From contig DBRC01000028.1 of the NCBI GenBank assembly GCA_002305505.1, positions 27,526-41,095 of the forward strand: a DNA stretch of 13,570 nt, in the 5' to 3' direction. The position numbers and the translations under genes were made by a program. The notes below the pieces were generated by a model that was given only the letters and a program-made list of their open reading frames with translations, was not told where the DNA came from and ran no database searches. Source of the stretch: Prevotella sp. UBA1378. GTDB taxonomy: Bacteria; Bacteroidota; Bacteroidia; Bacteroidales; Bacteroidaceae. This document shows, piece after piece, positions 13,518-13,570 of the stretch (position 1 is the stretch's first letter; every line of letters starts with the position of its first letter).

Positions 13518-13570
13518 TTTGGCCATTTTTCTGAGATTTTTGGCCAAATTATCTCAGAAAAATGGCCAAA
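13518..13570. promoter_or_regulatory. Nested GGCC palindromes, candidate operator or repeat
   Basis: The 20 bases at 13518-13537 are the exact reverse complement of 13551-13570, which ends at the window edge and may continue. The 13-base spacer holds another perfect palindrome, TTTGGCCAAA (13539-13548). GGCC therefore occurs three times, centred at about 13522, 13543 and 13565, spaced 21 and 22 bp, with CTGAGAT and ATCTCAG words between them. The spacing suits protein dimers on one face of the helix, and the arms could also extrude a cruciform. The role is inferred and the target gene would lie to the right. Confidence 0.5.

Noticed and set aside
13518..13570. Insertion-sequence terminal inverted repeat
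   Set aside because: Both arms lie within 53 bp of each other with no transposase between, so they cannot be the two ends of an element. A single IS end with internal palindromes cannot be fully excluded because the window stops here.

Overview
The window reads as an ordinary chromosomal stretch of a member of the Bacteroidales, most likely a gut or oral Bacteroidaceae/Prevotellaceae-type organism. The reasons are: a Bacteroidetes-type -7 promoter box (TAnnTTTG), AT-rich leaders mostly without Shine-Dalgarno sequences, a DUF4954-type beta-helix protein, a PL11 pectin lyase, and an M6 protease ending in a type IX-secretion-like C-terminal tail. Coding DNA is moderately GC-rich and intergenic DNA is AT-rich. 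Genus assignment is an inference.

Layout. (1) Bases 1-149: a gap carrying two identical palindromes exactly 21 bp apart, probably the control region of a gene beyond the left edge. (2) 150-2204, minus strand: a secreted PL11 rhamnogalacturonan lyase with an unusual charged insertion. (3) 2205-2357: a divergent promoter region with a good -7 box for each direction and an 11-bp inverted repeat. (4) 2358-8441, plus strand: hflX, a DUF4954 left-handed beta-helix protein, and a full-length secreted M16 zinc peptidase, separated by 57 and 18 bp and probably co-transcribed. (5) 8555-13255, plus strand: class I [4Fe-4S] fumarase, glucosamine-6-phosphate deaminase (nagB) with both catalytic and allosteric residues, and a secreted M6 metalloprotease, separated by 40 and 29 bp. 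(6) 13256-13570: an intergenic region with a long near-perfect GC-rich hairpin, a stretch with no visible gene, and at the right edge a nested set of GGCC-centred palindromes.

Functional theme. Central metabolism (fumarase, NagB feeding amino-sugar carbon into glycolysis) sits beside exported degradative enzymes (PL11 on pectin rhamnogalacturonan I, M16 and M6 peptidases on proteins or peptides) and ribosome rescue (HflX). No mobile element, CRISPR array, tRNA or rRNA gene was recognised, and all large ORFs look intact.

Most unusual signals. The protein genes belong to known families. The less explained material is the two palindrome clusters at the two edges of the window, which share a plan (GAGA, palindrome, TCTC, palindrome, 21-22 bp spacing) but have different core sequences; the PL11 insertion; and the DUF4954 protein, whose function is unknown.
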